64,000 nt of DNA, taken from an uncultured Gemmataceae bacterium. Its GTDB lineage: Bacteria > Planctomycetota > Planctomycetia > Gemmatales > Gemmataceae. A program made the translations under genes and the position numbers. Location of the stretch: positions 62,001 through 126,000 of the forward strand of contig CALDUY010000018.1 of the NCBI GenBank assembly GCA_937923405.1, given 5' to 3'. The notes under the pieces were generated by a model. It did no database searches. It was not told where the DNA came from and worked only from the letters and a program-made list of their open reading frames with translations. Positions 36,396-47,804 of this stretch are shown piece by piece; within the stretch, counting starts at the first letter, position 1; every line of letters begins with the position of its first letter.

Positions 36396-39300
36396 ATGAT
36401 GCGACAAGCTTGCGGTGTTCTTCTGGCACTAGTCTCCTCGCTGGCCGCGGAGCCTGGCTCGGTGGTGATACCCGGCGACTCCAAACCGACCGCCAGCCGC
36501 TTCGAGGAAGCTCGCCGCCGCCTCCAGGCCGGCAAGGGCAGCGAGGCCATCGATCTGTTGCGAACCATCCTCGATTCCTCGGCCAATGAACTCGTCCAGG
36601 TTGGCGAGGGCCGCGCTGTCGGCGCAAAGCAACTGGCCCACGCACTGCTAGCCCAGCTCAAGCCGCAGGAGCTAGCCAGCTATCGCAAGCGCGTTGAGGT
36701 CCAGGCGCGTCGCTGGCTAGAGCAGGCTGATGAAACGGGGGAACTCACGTCATTGTACCGCCTCGTCGAAGAAGCATTTTGCACCCCCCAGGCAATGCTG
36801 GCGCTGGATCGGCTCGGCGACCGGGCCTTCGAGCGTGGCCGGTTCGAGGAAGCCGAAGCGTGGTGGAGACTGCTGTCGCCGCTCGAAATTGTCACGCCGC
36901 AAGATCAAGATATAGCCGCTCTTCATTATCCAGATTGTCCCCTGGAGATGCAAGCGCGGGTGCAGGCCAAGCAACTGCTGGCTCGTCTTCTTCGTCGACA
37001 GGCCAGTTGGCCGCGCGACCTGGAGGCTTTTCGTCAGCGTCACCCCAAAGCAGCGGGTCGGCTGGCCGGACGCGACGGCCTCTATGCCGACACCTTAGCG
37101 GCACTGGGGGCACGCGGTCCGTGGGAGATCTCCCAGCGCGACTGGCCCACTTTTGCCGGCAGTCCCTCACGCGGCCAGCTTGCCGCCGCTCCGCCCCGAT
37201 TGCTCGACCAGCTGTCGCAGCTAGGCAAAGTCGGTCCGGCTTGGCGGTTCGATCTGGAACGTCGCGAACTGCGGGATCGTCCCTTTACCCCGTTCGAGCC
37301 GGACAAGGAATTGGACATGGTGCGACGCTTGGCGTTCTATCCGGTGCTGGTGGGGCATCAGGCGATCGTCGCCGACGCCACCACCATCACCGCCTATGAC
37401 TTGAAGACTGGACGCATCGAGGACTGGTACGATGCCAAGAAGGTCGGCATCGGCGGACTGCATCCAAACCTGAATCTGCCTGCGCCGCTAGATCTACGTT
37501 ACACGCTGACCGTGGCGGAGGGCTGTCTGTTTGCTCGTCTGGGCACGCAACGGATCCGTGATGTTCGACCTCGTGCCGGCGCGATGGGCGAACCGGGCCG
37601 CCGACCTCTGGGCGACGTTGGCGAAAGCGTCTTGGTCAGTTTGTCCTTGCAGCCCAAGGCCACCGGTTCGCGTTTTCGCTGGAGTGTGCGCGGCTTCGAT
37701 CCGGGACGCAAGGAATGGGCTATCTTCGAGGGATCGCCGGTAGTCCGCGAGGGCCGCGTCTGGATCGCTGCCACTCGCTTCGAAGGTGACCGCGTAGTGA
37801 CAGCGGTCCACTGCTACCCAGCGCATCCGGAAGACAACACCGCGCCGCTGTTGTGGAAAACCGATCTATGCGAAACTCGGGAGTTGCAGCCCGCCACTAG
37901 CGCCGCGGAGTTGGACAAGAAGGAACGCCGCCGACATCATCTGCTGACGCTGGCCGGGTCAAAGGTGATTTACTGCTCGCATTCCGGGGTGATCGTCGCC
38001 CTGGATGCTCGAACTGGACGCCGCGCCTGGGCAGTCCGCTATCCACAGCGTGCTGAACTACTGCCCGAGGATACACCGCTCTTACGCGATCTTTTACCTC
38101 CGCTGTTTGCGGAAGGCCGACTCTACGTTGCCCCCAGTGATTCCGACCGCTTGCTCTGCCTCGATCCCAACACAGGAGCGACAATCTGGCAGCGCGAGCA
38201 TCTTGACGTGGCCCATCTAGTTGGCGTAGGACAGGGCCGGCTGATCTTCACCACTTGGCGCAACCCCGGCATGGGCCGACTAGAGGCCGGCGGGCTGCGA
38301 GCCGTGCGGGCCGACACCGGCGACGATGACGGCGGCTGGCTGCTGCCCGACGATGGCGGCGGCTTGGTGCCGTTTGGGCGGCCGCTTCTGGTCGGCGATC
38401 TCGTTCTTTGGCCGACGGCGCGGCGACCCTATGGCGTCTTTGCCGTGCGCCAGCTCGACGGTCAACAGCCCGACAATCCCTCGCTGTTGCACCGCATTCC
38501 CTCAGGGAACCTGGTCTATGCCAATGGCTGTCTGCTGGTGACGGATGGTCGGCTGATGTCGGCTTTCGTGCCGCCCGACTGGCTGCCGTGGGAGGACGAG
38601 CCGCGCATCGGACTGCAGCGCGAGTCGTGGCCGCAGCGACTAGACGCCTTGGTGCAACAACGTGCCTACCGTGAGATTCTCGACGATGCCCAACTGCGTC
38701 ATCGACCCCTGGAGGATGCCCACGGCTTGCCCCAGAGCGCCGCCTGGCTGGCCCGTCAGGCTCTGAGAGAACCACCGCCTCCGCCGCCACGCGCCGCATC
38801 GTCCGCCGACGAGAAGCCCCCTCCGCGCTCGGTCCGGTTGGACATTCGGCTGGAACCGTTCGAACGATTCTTGCACGCCGACGAGCTAGCCTTGCTTTGC
38901 GCAAAACCAAACCAAGTGCGACTGCGGTCGCGTGCCACGGGGGAGCTGCGCTGGCGAGCCGAACTACCGTTCACACCGACCTGGGCACGCCGCTTCGAGA
39001 CGCTGCTGCTGCTGGGTGGCGAGGCGGGGTTGGCCGCCGTCGAGGCCGAGCGTGGCACCCCGTACTGGAGCTTTCCCGCTCCGGTACGGAATCGGTATCC
39101 GGCGGCGCGGACCGACTCACCGCGTGTCGCTCTGGAGCCGCTGCCGCCCGAACCGCTCACCAATTTCCATCTAATCGGATCTTATTTAGTCTGTTTGCAA
39201 GGGCGACGACGGTTGCTCGGGCTTGAGGCTCGCACTGGCGCAGTGCTTTGGCAGCGATTGGCTCCGGGGGCGGCTTTTGAGCTGCCCGCGCCGCGCGGCC

Positions 39301-40199
39301 AGCTATCCCATCTGACCGTGATCGACGACTCTCGTCTTCTGCTTCAAGCTGCTCGCCAGTGCTGGCTGCTCGACGCTCGTTCCGGAGCGATCCTCACCTC
39401 GCATCTGACCGAGTTGGCTCCCTGGCCGCGAGCGCCGCTGGTCACGTCGGATCATATCTGCCTGGTCACGAAGGACCGCGACGTCACCTTCCTCGATCGA
39501 GCCACTGGACGCCTCGCCCAGGTCTACACGCTCTCGGGAGAGACGATCCGCAGTGGCGAGCCTCCCCTGGTATTGCCCGGTTCGCAGGGGTATCTCGTCC
39601 TCGAACCGTTGAACTTCACCTATCGACTGCAACTGCTCGACCGCAAGCGCTGTCAGCCGCAGTGGTCCCGTTCGCCCTGGCTGGACCTGCCGCGACTCGA
39701 TCCGACCGGCTGGTGCTGGGACAACTCGACGCTGTATCATGCCAGCGGTGGCAAGCTGCGTGCTTGGTCACTGCCCGCTGCTCGGTTGCTCTGGGAGTGC
39801 GACTTACCTGCCGATGAGCCGTGGCACCTGTGCCATCAGGGAAGCCGGTTGCTCGTCTGGCGTGCGGGGGCCGATGCTGTCCGCTTCCACTTCCGCTGGT
39901 TGGGAGCGGCCCTACAATGGGAGACAGGACCGTTGCCTCATGGGGCGGGTTGGTCGCTGTTGGTCTTCGAGGCCGACAAGGGACGGCTGCTGGAGCGGCT
40001 GGACCTGGATCCGGAAGCGATCCCTCGTCGTCCAGCCCAGACCGCGACGGTGCCGCCGACTGTCTGGCCGGTGTTCGGCCTGAGGCAGGATCCCGCCGCC
40101 GTGCCGGGGCCGCTCGTGCTACGGGATCGGCTCGGCGTCGTCGCCGCCGTCGGCAACCGGATCGCCTTATTTCCCCCATCGCTGACTTCCTCGAAATGA
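36396..40199 (+). CDS. Large PQQ-like beta-propeller protein
   Basis: The 1267-residue product begins with a short signal peptide ([18 protein letters not shown]), then a helical TPR-like part with [20 protein letters not shown], and then many PQQ/YWTD-type blades: [56 protein letters not shown] and [16 protein letters not shown]. Such propellers in planctomycetes are usually predicted scaffold or binding proteins; no PQQ-dehydrogenase catalytic residues are visible. It is followed eight bases later by the MoxR gene, linking it to the MoxR/DUF58/VWA block. The role is inferred only as extracytoplasmic. Confidence 0.85.
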   Translation: MMRQACGVLLALVSSLAAEPGSVVIPGDSKPTASRFEEARRRLQAGKGSEAIDLLRTILDSSANELVQVGEGRAVGAKQLAHALLAQLKPQELASYRKRVEVQARRWLEQADETGELTSLYRLVEEAFCTPQAMLALDRLGDRAFERGRFEEAEAWWRLLSPLEIVTPQDQDIAALHYPDCPLEMQARVQAKQLLARLLRRQASWPRDLEAFRQRHPKAAGRLAGRDGLYADTLAALGARGPWEISQRDWPTFAGSPSRGQLAAAPPRLLDQLSQLGKVGPAWRFDLERRELRDRPFTPFEPDKELDMVRRLAFYPVLVGHQAIVADATTITAYDLKTGRIEDWYDAKKVGIGGLHPNLNLPAPLDLRYTLTVAEGCLFARLGTQRIRDVRPRAGAMGEPGRRPLGDVGESVLVSLSLQPKATGSRFRWSVRGFDPGRKEWAIFEGSPVVREGRVWIAATRFEGDRVVTAVHCYPAHPEDNTAPLLWKTDLCETRELQPATSAAELDKKERRRHHLLTLAGSKVIYCSHSGVIVALDARTGRRAWAVRYPQRAELLPEDTPLLRDLLPPLFAEGRLYVAPSDSDRLLCLDPNTGATIWQREHLDVAHLVGVGQGRLIFTTWRNPGMGRLEAGGLRAVRADTGDDDGGWLLPDDGGGLVPFGRPLLVGDLVLWPTARRPYGVFAVRQLDGQQPDNPSLLHRIPSGNLVYANGCLLVTDGRLMSAFVPPDWLPWEDEPRIGLQRESWPQRLDALVQQRAYREILDDAQLRHRPLEDAHGLPQSAAWLARQALREPPPPPPRAASSADEKPPPRSVRLDIRLEPFERFLHADELALLCAKPNQVRLRSRATGELRWRAELPFTPTWARRFETLLLLGGEAGLAAVEAERGTPYWSFPAPVRNRYPAARTDSPRVALEPLPPEPLTNFHLIGSYLVCLQGRRRLLGLEARTGAVLWQRLAPGAAFELPAPRGQLSHLTVIDDSRLLLQAARQCWLLDARSGAILTSHLTELAPWPRAPLVTSDHICLVTKDRDVTFLDRATGRLAQVYTLSGETIRSGEPPLVLPGSQGYLVLEPLNFTYRLQLLDRKRCQPQWSRSPWLDLPRLDPTGWCWDNSTLYHASGGKLRAWSLPAARLLWECDLPADEPWHLCHQGSRLLVWRAGADAVRFHFRWLGAALQWETGPLPHGAGWSLLVFEADKGRLLERLDLDPEAIPRRPAQTATVPPTVWPVFGLRQDPAAVPGPLVLRDRLGVVAAVGNRIALFPPSLTSSK

Positions 40200-40206
40200 A
40201 CTCACT

Positions 40207-41436
40207 ATGCCAAACATCCGTTGCAAGAATTGCGGGTTGACGATGCAGGTTCCCCCAGGAGGCCGACGGCTGTGCGGCTGCGGCTCGTGGCTCTCCGGAG
40301 ATGATGCGGCCAGCGTGCCAACGGTCGCTCCCCTGGCCGACGCCCCGCCGCTGCTCGATGCCGCTCCGGTTTCCGAGGAGAAGTGGCCCAAGATCGAAGG
40401 CGACCTGTCGGCGATCGAACGGCTCAACGACGGCTACCGCCGCATCCGCAAGGAGTTGGCCAAGCAGATCGTGGGGCAAGAGCGCGTACTAGAGGAGCTG
40501 TTGATTTCGGTCTTCGCGCGGGGCCACTGCCTGCTAGTCGGCGTGCCGGGACTGGCCAAGACGCTGATGATCCGTGCCCTGGCCGACTCGCTCAGTTTGA
40601 GTTTCTCGCGCATTCAGTTCACCCCAGATCTGATGCCGTCGGACATCACCGGCACCGAGGTGTTGCAGGAAGACAAATCGACCGGACAGCGGATGTTCAA
40701 ATTCCTGCATGGCCCCCTGTTCGCCAACGTCGTGCTGGCCGACGAGATCAACCGCACTCCACCGAAAACTCAGGCGGCTCTGCTAGAAGCGATGCAGGAA
40801 CGTCAGGTCACGGTCGGCGGACAAAAGCACAAGCTACCCGACCCCTTCTTCGTGTTGGCGACGCAGAACCCCATCGAACAGGAAGGCACCTATCCGCTGC
40901 CGGAAGCCCAGCAGGATCGCTTCATGTTCAACATCTTCGTCGATTATCCCGAGGAAGAGGAAGAGTTCCGCATCGTCGAGATGACCACCTCGACGCATAG
41001 CGCTAAGATCGACCGGGTGCTGTCGGCGACGGACATTCTGGAGATGCAGGACATCGTTCGCAAGGTGCCGGTCGCTCCCTATGTGATCCGCTACGCGATG
41101 AAGTTCACTCGACTGACGCGGAAGGGCAGCCGAGTCGGTGTCGGCCTGAACACTCAGAAGAAGGTGGACACCGAGGTACCGGACTTCGTTCGCGACTACG
41201 TCACTTGGGGAGCGGGTCCGCGAGCCTCGCAATTCCTGATCCTGGCGGCCAAAGCGCGAGCAGTGCTGCACGGCCGCTACTACGTCAGCTGCGAGGACGT
41301 GCGCGCGGTGGCTCCCCCGGTGCTGCGGCATCGGATCATCACCAACTTCAACGCCGAGGCCGAGGGCGTACGTCCCGACGACATCGTTCGCCGCCTCGCC
41401 GAACTGATCCCGCGCGACCCTGCCGAGAAGGGGTAA
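40207..41436 (+). CDS. MoxR-type AAA+ ATPase with N-terminal zinc-ribbon-like segment
   Basis: MoxR ATPases act as chaperones that help mature or insert partner proteins, usually with a DUF58 and VWA proteins encoded next door, as here. The 409-residue protein has Walker [16 protein letters not shown] near residue 112, Walker [23 protein letters not shown] near 178, and a conserved [19 protein letters not shown] sensor segment. Unusually, the first 30 residues contain [13 protein letters not shown] followed by LCGCGSW, four cysteines arranged like a small zinc ribbon, which most MoxR proteins lack. A 90-residue spacer links this to the ATPase. Confidence 0.93.
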   Translation: MPNIRCKNCGLTMQVPPGGRRLCGCGSWLSGDDAASVPTVAPLADAPPLLDAAPVSEEKWPKIEGDLSAIERLNDGYRRIRKELAKQIVGQERVLEELLISVFARGHCLLVGVPGLAKTLMIRALADSLSLSFSRIQFTPDLMPSDITGTEVLQEDKSTGQRMFKFLHGPLFANVVLADEINRTPPKTQAALLEAMQERQVTVGGQKHKLPDPFFVLATQNPIEQEGTYPLPEAQQDRFMFNIFVDYPEEEEEFRIVEMTTSTHSAKIDRVLSATDILEMQDIVRKVPVAPYVIRYAMKFTRLTRKGSRVGVGLNTQKKVDTEVPDFVRDYVTWGAGPRASQFLILAAKARAVLHGRYYVSCEDVRAVAPPVLRHRIITNFNAEAEGVRPDDIVRRLAELIPRDPAEKG

Positions 41437-41457
41437 TTCAGTTGCCCGAAAAAAATA

Positions 41458-41567
41458 GAACACGCATCTGCGCTACACGGACCTACGGCCACGGATTTGA
41501 TGGATTAAATCATGACTTCTCTTTGTTTATCCGTGCTCGTCGATCTGTGTGCCGAAGGCCCGTGTTC
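41458..41567. repeat. 110-bp imperfect foldback between moxR and the DUF58 gene
   Basis: GAACACG at 41458-41464 pairs with CGTGTTC at 41561-41567, and inner segments such as CACGGAT (41490-41496) and ATCCGTG (41529-41535) are also complementary, giving a long imperfect hairpin. No gene is seen in the 170 bases between moxR and the DUF58 gene. It looks like the remains of a small mobile or repeat element. Confidence 0.5.
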
Positions 41568-41606
41568 CATTCTGAATAATCGATTCCCGAATAATTGATT
41601 TCCATC

Positions 41607-42527
41607 ATGCAAGATCCACACAAGTACCTCGATCCCTTGACGCTGGCCAAGGTGCGGAGCCTGGAGCTACAGGCGCGGCTCATCGTGGAGGGCTACCTCT
41701 CGGGAATGCACAAGTCGCCCTACCACGGTTTCTCTGTCGAGTTTGCCGAGCATCGTGAATACGTTCCCGGCGACGATCTGAAGCATCTCGACTGGAAGGT
41801 CTTCAGCCGAACGGGCCGCTTTTACCTCAAGCAGTACGAGGAAGAAACCAACCTGACGCTGTGGCTACTGGTCGATGCCTCCGAGTCGATGCGCTACGGG
41901 TCGGGCGAACTGGGCAACGACGGCCAGCCGCTCTTGAGGAAGTATGACTATGCCAGCATGGCGGCCGCTGCCCTGGCCTATCTGACACTGCATCAGCAGG
42001 ACGCGGTTGGTCTGGTAACCTACGATCATACGGTGCGATCGCTGCTACGACCAACGAGCCAAGCTTCGCACCTAAAACAGATCGTCAATATCCTCAATCG
42101 AGGGCCGGGCAAGGAGCGCACCGCGCTAGCTCCGATCTTTCACGATCTGGCCGAACGCATCACGCGGCGCGGTATCATCGTCATCGTGTCCGACTGTTTC
42201 GACGAGCTGGACGACATTCTCACCGGGTTGAAACATCTGCGGCACAAACGGCATGAGGTGCTGCTGGTGCAGGTGCTGGACGCTGCCGAGTTGGAGTTCC
42301 CCTTCCAAGAAGCGACCTTATTTCGTGGAATGGAACAAGAGCCAGAGTTGCTCACCGACCCGCGCACACTGCGGGAGGGCTACTTGGAGAACCTGAATGG
42401 TTTTATCGAGCAACTTCGCACTGGCTGCCTGATGCAGAACATTGACTATGTGCAGTTGCGAACCGATGCCTCCTTGGGCAAGGTGTTGGCCGCCTACCTG
42501 GCTCATCGGTTGTCGAGGACAAGATAA
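41607..42527 (+). CDS. DUF58 domain protein (MoxR partner)
   Basis: The 306-residue protein has the DUF58 hallmark HGFSVEFAEHREYVPGDD and LKHLDWKVFSRTGRFYLKQYEEE near residues 35-75, followed by a VWA-like fold with LWLLVDASESMRYGSGE (metal-site DxSxS) and IVIVSDCFDELDDIL. DUF58 proteins typically accompany MoxR ATPases and are predicted to be clients or adaptors. The start ATG at 41607 replaces an upstream TTG four codons earlier. It lies between moxR and the large double-VWA gene, all on the plus strand, so the group is probably one functional unit. Confidence 0.92.
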   Translation: MQDPHKYLDPLTLAKVRSLELQARLIVEGYLSGMHKSPYHGFSVEFAEHREYVPGDDLKHLDWKVFSRTGRFYLKQYEEETNLTLWLLVDASESMRYGSGELGNDGQPLLRKYDYASMAAAALAYLTLHQQDAVGLVTYDHTVRSLLRPTSQASHLKQIVNILNRGPGKERTALAPIFHDLAERITRRGIIVIVSDCFDELDDILTGLKHLRHKRHEVLLVQVLDAAELEFPFQEATLFRGMEQEPELLTDPRTLREGYLENLNGFIEQLRTGCLMQNIDYVQLRTDASLGKVLAAYLAHRLSRTR

Positions 42528-42591
42528 TGCCTCCCTACTGTTTTGCTGATTTCACGTCACGCCGACGATACTAAGACGGGAGAACGTCACC

Positions 42592-45500
42592 GTGGTTGCC
42601 ATCTTCGCGCTCTTCGATGCCCCCCTCTCGGCAGCGGCGCTGGCCGGGGCGGCGGTGTCGATTCCCGTCATCATCCATCTGCTCAACCGCCGACGCTTCA
42701 AGATCGTCGAGTGGGCCGCCATGCGATTTCTGCTGACGGCTCAGAAGAAGAACGCCCGGCGGATGCGGATCGAGCAACTTTTGCTGCTGCTGGTGCGTTG
42801 CCTTGTGGTGCTGGGGCTGGTGCTGGCCATGCTCAGCGTCACGCCCTGGGCCGAGTCGATCTGGCGCTGGCTGAACCCCTCCGGCGGCAAGGGGGTACTG
42901 ATCGGCGGTGCCCGCACCCATCGCATCGTCGTCGTTGATGGCTCGCTGAGTATGTCGGTGCGGGTCGGCGAGCAAACCTGTTTCGAACGGGCCCGCGAAT
43001 TGGCCGAAAAGATCGTCGAGGAAGGAGCGGGCGGCGACGGCTTCAGCGTGGTGTTGATGGCTTCGCCGCCACGACGCATCGTCCCGGAACCGTCGGAAGA
43101 TGCTCGCAAAGTGATTTCCGAGATCCGCAATCTCCGTATGACGCATGGCAACGGTGATCTGGCTGGCACCCTGGCCACGGTCGCCAGTCTGCTCAAATCC
43201 TCGCCGGGCAAGTTCCCTGCCAAGGAAGTCTACTTCGTCACCGATTTGCAGCGGTCCAACTGGATCAGCGATCGACCCGGCGATTTGGCCTCGGCTCTGC
43301 TGACGTTTCAGGAGCAGAGCGCCAAGGCAATTTTCGTTGATGTCGGACGCGACGAGGTGGCCAATCTCGCCGTCACCAGTCTGGAGATTACCGAGCCAGT
43401 CGTCACCACTCAGAGCAAGGTGCCGATCCTGGCTAATCTGTACAACTGGGGCGACACGCGCGACGACGTGGCCGTTCGCCTCTTCGTGGGCAAGGCCAAG
43501 GCCAGCAACGACGAGAAGACGCAAATCCGTGAGGTCGCCGCCACCACCGTTCGCGCTCGCCGAGGCCAGCAGACGCCAGTCGTCTTCACCTATCGCTTCC
43601 CTGCGCCGGGCGACTACGTCATTCAGGTGCAGACGGCTCGCGATGACCTAGAGTTGGACGACGTGCGCAGTGCCGTGGTGCGTGTCCGCAATTCCGTGCC
43701 GGTCATGCTGGTCAACGGTAAGCCGGCCAACGAGATTTTCGATCGCGCTGCCGAGTGGTTGCGGGTGGCGTTGAATCCGTTCGACGAGGAACGCGAGGTG
43801 CCTCCGGGAATCGTCTTCCGGCCCAAAGTGCTGACGCCGTTCCAGTTCGCCGACGACAAACTCGGCGAGTTAACCAACTACGACATCGTCTGCCTGTGCG
43901 ATGTGCCGAGCTTCAGTCCCGCTGAGGTGCGCCGTCTGGAAGCTCACGTTCGCATGGGCGGAGCCGTGGTCTTCTCGCTGGGCGATCAGGTCGATCTAGG
44001 CCGCTACAACGACATGCTGTACAAGGACGGCCAGGGGCTGTTGCCGGCTCGATTGCTCAACATTCAGAAGGCCACGCCGGGTTATGTCTACCAGCTGGCG
44101 ATGGATCTCGAAGCCGACCGCTTCGATCCGCTGCGGATCTTTCAGGACGATGCCGCTCGGGAACGGCTGTTGGCCCCGCACTTCACGGCCTTTGTACAGA
44201 CTGAACCCGTGCGAGCGGTTCGTGGCACGGTGCCGCGACGCATCCTGAACTTTACCGCCACGCCGCTTCTCGGCACACGCGGGATGACGCGCTCTGCCCC
44301 GCCGCCTGGTGGTCCTGCTGTGCTGGAGTGGAAGCCGCCTTTACCTTCGGGCAAACCGTCTGAGCTGGACAGCAGCAACAGCACGCGCCTGGTGCATCCG
44401 GGGCGAGGCCGAGTCGCTCTCATCACCACAACGGTCAATTCCGACTGGAACCGTTGGCCCGCCTCGCAAGCCTTCCCGCCGTTCATGCAGGAACTGTTGT
44501 TCTACACTGCCCAACAACGACTGCGCGAACGGCTGCTGACTGTCGGCGAACCGTTGGAAATGTACCTGGCCTCGCAAGCCACCATCGAGGCGACCTTGAA
44601 TTTGCCGCGTGATCCGTTCGAGAGCAACAGTCGTGAAGAGGATTCCGTCCGCACGCTGACTACGCGCTCGACGAGCGACGGCAGCCTGTTCCGCTTCGAC
44701 GAAACGGACATCAGCGGGATTTACACGGTACAGCTCGGCTCACATCCTCAGGAGCATTTATTCGCTGTCAATGTGCCGGCCACGACGAGCGATCATCGTC
44801 AGTCTGAGAGCAACCCGCTGCGTACCGACGCTGAAGAATTGGAAAAAACCTATCCAGAATGGGATGTTCAAGTCGTCACCGATCTCAAGTCGGTCAAGCA
44901 CGCCCAGCCGGCAGCGGTCAAGGAAGGCGAGGTGTTCTACGCCCCCCAGGGCGACGGCATCGCTCGTGTCCTTTTGCTCAGCGTGTTAGGGCTGCTGTTG
45001 GTGGAAGTCGTGCTAGCCTGGCAGTTCGGTCACTATTCCGCTGTACCCCAGCTGACTGCTGAGCAGGAGGCCGCTGCTCGCCGACCTGACTGGAAACTCG
45101 GGCTGTTGTGGGCCTCGCCCTGGTTGTTGTTCGTGCTGTTGGGCAGCGTGGCGTTTGTCCTTCTGCACAACGCGCTCACCGGCGACTTCCTGGCTTTTCT
45201 GCCCGAGGCGCTGCGCGGTTACGTCGAACGGGCCTTCGACATTCCGCCTCCCGCCGCTGGGGAGGGTACTCGTTGGCGGTTGGAATTTGCCAGCTATTTG
45301 TGGGACAAAAAGTCCGATCCCTGGCTCGTCGGCGCGATCGCTCTGTTTACGATCGTCGGCATCGGTCTGATCTACTGGCAGGAGGGCCACTCCATTCGCG
45401 GACGCTTCCGCGCTCTGTTGCTGGCGCTGCGCAGCGGCTTTCTGCTGTTGTTGCTCGTGGTATTCTTGCCTCAACTCAAGCTGTACTTTGAACGTCAGGG

Positions 45501-47769
45501 CTGGCCCGACGTGGTCATTCTCCTGGATGATTCCGGCAGTATGACCACGCTGGACGTTTACCGCGATGACCAGGTGCGGACGGCAGCGAATGCCTTGGCT
45601 GAACTGGCCGAGTTGACCGACCCAGAGAAGGCCGAGGGCGAACGCATCGCCCTGAGCAAGCCGAACATCACTCGCGCTAATCGCCTACGGTTGGCCCAGA
45701 CCTTCCTCACTCATTCCCAGACAAACTGGCTCCGCGAATTGCTCGATCGCCGCAAGGTCCGTCTGCACGTCTACCACTGCTCGACACGCGCTCATCGGGT
45801 GGCGAGTGTGTCGTCGATCGAGGAGATCGAGAAGGCCATCGAGGCGGTGCGAGCGATGCACGCCGACCTCAACCATGACTCCAGCCAGTTGGGCACGGTG
45901 GTGCGGCAGGTACTCAACGATTTCCGTGGGTCGTCGTTGGCGGCAGTCATCATGTTCACCGATGGCGTCACCACCGAAGGCGAAGATCTACTTGGCGTCT
46001 CCAAATATGCCGCTCAAATGGGCGTGCCGCTCTTCTTCGTCGGTCTGGGCGATGCTCAGGAACAACGCGATGTCTACTTACACGATCTACAATGTGAGGA
46101 TGCGGTCTACGTCAACGATAAAATCATCTTTGAGCTGAAGCTCACCGCCCAGGGGTATCAACAGCTTTCAGTGCCGATCTCCTTGTACGAGAAGGGGAGC
46201 GAACTGCCGCTGGCCCCGCCCAAGATGGTCAGCGTCGATGCCGACAACCGCACTGTCAAGGTACGATTGGAGCATCGTCCGACGACGCCAGGTGACAAAA
46301 CCTACGTCATCCGCGTGCCGGTACAGGAAGGCGAAGTGGACAAAGAGAACAACGTCCTGGAAAAGCAGATCCACGTTCGCGAAGCCAAGCAGATCAAAGT
46401 GCTGTACGTCGAGGGGTATCGACGTTACGAGTATCACTATCTCAAAACTCTCTTGGAACGCGAGAGTAACAAGATTAAGGGAAACAAGTCGGTCAATCTG
46501 AAAGTGCTGTTGCTCGATGCCGATCCGGACTTTCCCAGCCAGGATCGAAGCGCCATCGCCAGCTTCCCCACCCCCTTCCGCAATGTCGATACCCACACTC
46601 GTGATGATGATCTGTGGTCCTACGATGTAATCATTCTCGGCGACATCGACCCCGAGACACGCGGCGACAACAAAATGAGCGAGCATCTGAAAAACGTGGC
46701 CGACTTCGTCCGGGAGCGGGGCGGCGGCTTACTGGTGCTGGCCGGCGAACGCTACTCCCCGCAGGCCTTCAAGAACTCGCCGCTGCGCGACGTTCTGCCC
46801 ATCGATCTGGTTCCCGAGAAGGTAGGCGAGGCTGACGTGGACGACTGGCTCAGTGAAACCTATCGTGCCGAGTTGACCCCTATTGGCCGCATGCATCCGA
46901 TCTTTCGCTTCAGTCCTGATGAGAAAGACTCCGAAGAGATTTGGGGCCGACTCAAGGAATTTTACTGGCATGCCGACGGCTATGTTCCCAAGCGGGCCGC
47001 CGAGGTATTGGCCACCCATCCGACGCTCAAGAGTGCCGGACGCAACTCCACCGAGAAGCACCCGTTGATCGTGCAGCAGTTCGCCGGCTCCGGACGCTGT
47101 ATGTTTTTCGGCGTCAACGAACTATGGCGCTGGAACTGGCGCGAGGATCAAGCTCATTACAACCAGTTTTGGATACAAACGATCCGCTATCTCGCTCGTT
47201 CACGCATCGGACGCATCGAACTGCGTCTGGATCGACAAACGCCCTACCGTCGTGGCGAGCCGATCAAGGTGTTGGTCCGCTTTCCCGATGACGAACGCCC
47301 GCCACCCGACAAGACCGAGGTCAAGGTGATCATCGAACGCAAGGTGCCCGGTAAGCCTGGGGAGGGCGACAAGCAGACGATTCAGCTGAGTAAGTTAGAG
47401 GGTAGTCGTGCCACCTACGAGGCAATCCTGACAAAAACTCCCGAAGGCGAATACGACTTCAAACTGAGCGAGCCAGCGGCTAAGCCGCGACCGGAAGCGC
47501 GCTGCAAGGTGCTGGCTCCACCCGGCGAGATGGAACGGCTGCGGATGAATCAACCCGAGATGGAGGCCGCCGCTCACACCTCGCAAGGCAAGTTTTACAA
47601 CCTGGCGACGGCGGAACGTCTGATCGACGAGTTGCCGCACGGCACTCGGGTCACGGTCAACGCCGCCGGTCCTCCTTATCTGGTCTGGAACATGGTCGTA
47701 CTGTTTCTGCTGGCGATGGGGCTATTGACCACGGAATGGCTTCTCCGCAAACACAAGAACTTGTTGTAA
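42592..47769 (+). CDS. BatA-like double-VWA membrane protein
   Basis: A 1725-residue protein that joins what are usually two proteins. N-terminal part: BatA-type start with helices at about 8-28 and 58-85 (IIHLLNRRRFKIVEWAAMRF), a first VWA domain with IVVVDGSLSMSVRVG near 107, and a helix near 790. Second part: helices near 835, 915 and 945, a second VWA domain with VVILLDDSGSMTTLD near 973, MFTDGVTTEGEDL, and a glutamine-amidotransferase-like fold near 1300-1400 (DVIILGDIDPE, RERGGGLLVLAGE), ending in a helix near 1705. It starts with GTG. The neighbours suggest it is a MoxR-dependent envelope complex component; the exact role is unknown. Confidence 0.9.
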   Translation: MVAIFALFDAPLSAAALAGAAVSIPVIIHLLNRRRFKIVEWAAMRFLLTAQKKNARRMRIEQLLLLLVRCLVVLGLVLAMLSVTPWAESIWRWLNPSGGKGVLIGGARTHRIVVVDGSLSMSVRVGEQTCFERARELAEKIVEEGAGGDGFSVVLMASPPRRIVPEPSEDARKVISEIRNLRMTHGNGDLAGTLATVASLLKSSPGKFPAKEVYFVTDLQRSNWISDRPGDLASALLTFQEQSAKAIFVDVGRDEVANLAVTSLEITEPVVTTQSKVPILANLYNWGDTRDDVAVRLFVGKAKASNDEKTQIREVAATTVRARRGQQTPVVFTYRFPAPGDYVIQVQTARDDLELDDVRSAVVRVRNSVPVMLVNGKPANEIFDRAAEWLRVALNPFDEEREVPPGIVFRPKVLTPFQFADDKLGELTNYDIVCLCDVPSFSPAEVRRLEAHVRMGGAVVFSLGDQVDLGRYNDMLYKDGQGLLPARLLNIQKATPGYVYQLAMDLEADRFDPLRIFQDDAARERLLAPHFTAFVQTEPVRAVRGTVPRRILNFTATPLLGTRGMTRSAPPPGGPAVLEWKPPLPSGKPSELDSSNSTRLVHPGRGRVALITTTVNSDWNRWPASQAFPPFMQELLFYTAQQRLRERLLTVGEPLEMYLASQATIEATLNLPRDPFESNSREEDSVRTLTTRSTSDGSLFRFDETDISGIYTVQLGSHPQEHLFAVNVPATTSDHRQSESNPLRTDAEELEKTYPEWDVQVVTDLKSVKHAQPAAVKEGEVFYAPQGDGIARVLLLSVLGLLLVEVVLAWQFGHYSAVPQLTAEQEAAARRPDWKLGLLWASPWLLFVLLGSVAFVLLHNALTGDFLAFLPEALRGYVERAFDIPPPAAGEGTRWRLEFASYLWDKKSDPWLVGAIALFTIVGIGLIYWQEGHSIRGRFRALLLALRSGFLLLLLVVFLPQLKLYFERQGWPDVVILLDDSGSMTTLDVYRDDQVRTAANALAELAELTDPEKAEGERIALSKPNITRANRLRLAQTFLTHSQTNWLRELLDRRKVRLHVYHCSTRAHRVASVSSIEEIEKAIEAVRAMHADLNHDSSQLGTVVRQVLNDFRGSSLAAVIMFTDGVTTEGEDLLGVSKYAAQMGVPLFFVGLGDAQEQRDVYLHDLQCEDAVYVNDKIIFELKLTAQGYQQLSVPISLYEKGSELPLAPPKMVSVDADNRTVKVRLEHRPTTPGDKTYVIRVPVQEGEVDKENNVLEKQIHVREAKQIKVLYVEGYRRYEYHYLKTLLERESNKIKGNKSVNLKVLLLDADPDFPSQDRSAIASFPTPFRNVDTHTRDDDLWSYDVIILGDIDPETRGDNKMSEHLKNVADFVRERGGGLLVLAGERYSPQAFKNSPLRDVLPIDLVPEKVGEADVDDWLSETYRAELTPIGRMHPIFRFSPDEKDSEEIWGRLKEFYWHADGYVPKRAAEVLATHPTLKSAGRNSTEKHPLIVQQFAGSGRCMFFGVNELWRWNWREDQAHYNQFWIQTIRYLARSRIGRIELRLDRQTPYRRGEPIKVLVRFPDDERPPPDKTEVKVIIERKVPGKPGEGDKQTIQLSKLEGSRATYEAILTKTPEGEYDFKLSEPAAKPRPEARCKVLAPPGEMERLRMNQPEMEAAAHTSQGKFYNLATAERLIDELPHGTRVTVNAAGPPYLVWNMVVLFLLAMGLLTTEWLLRKHKNLL

Positions 47770-47804
47770 CCGCGCTTGATCGCGAGCATCGACTGGGAGC
47801 GCTC

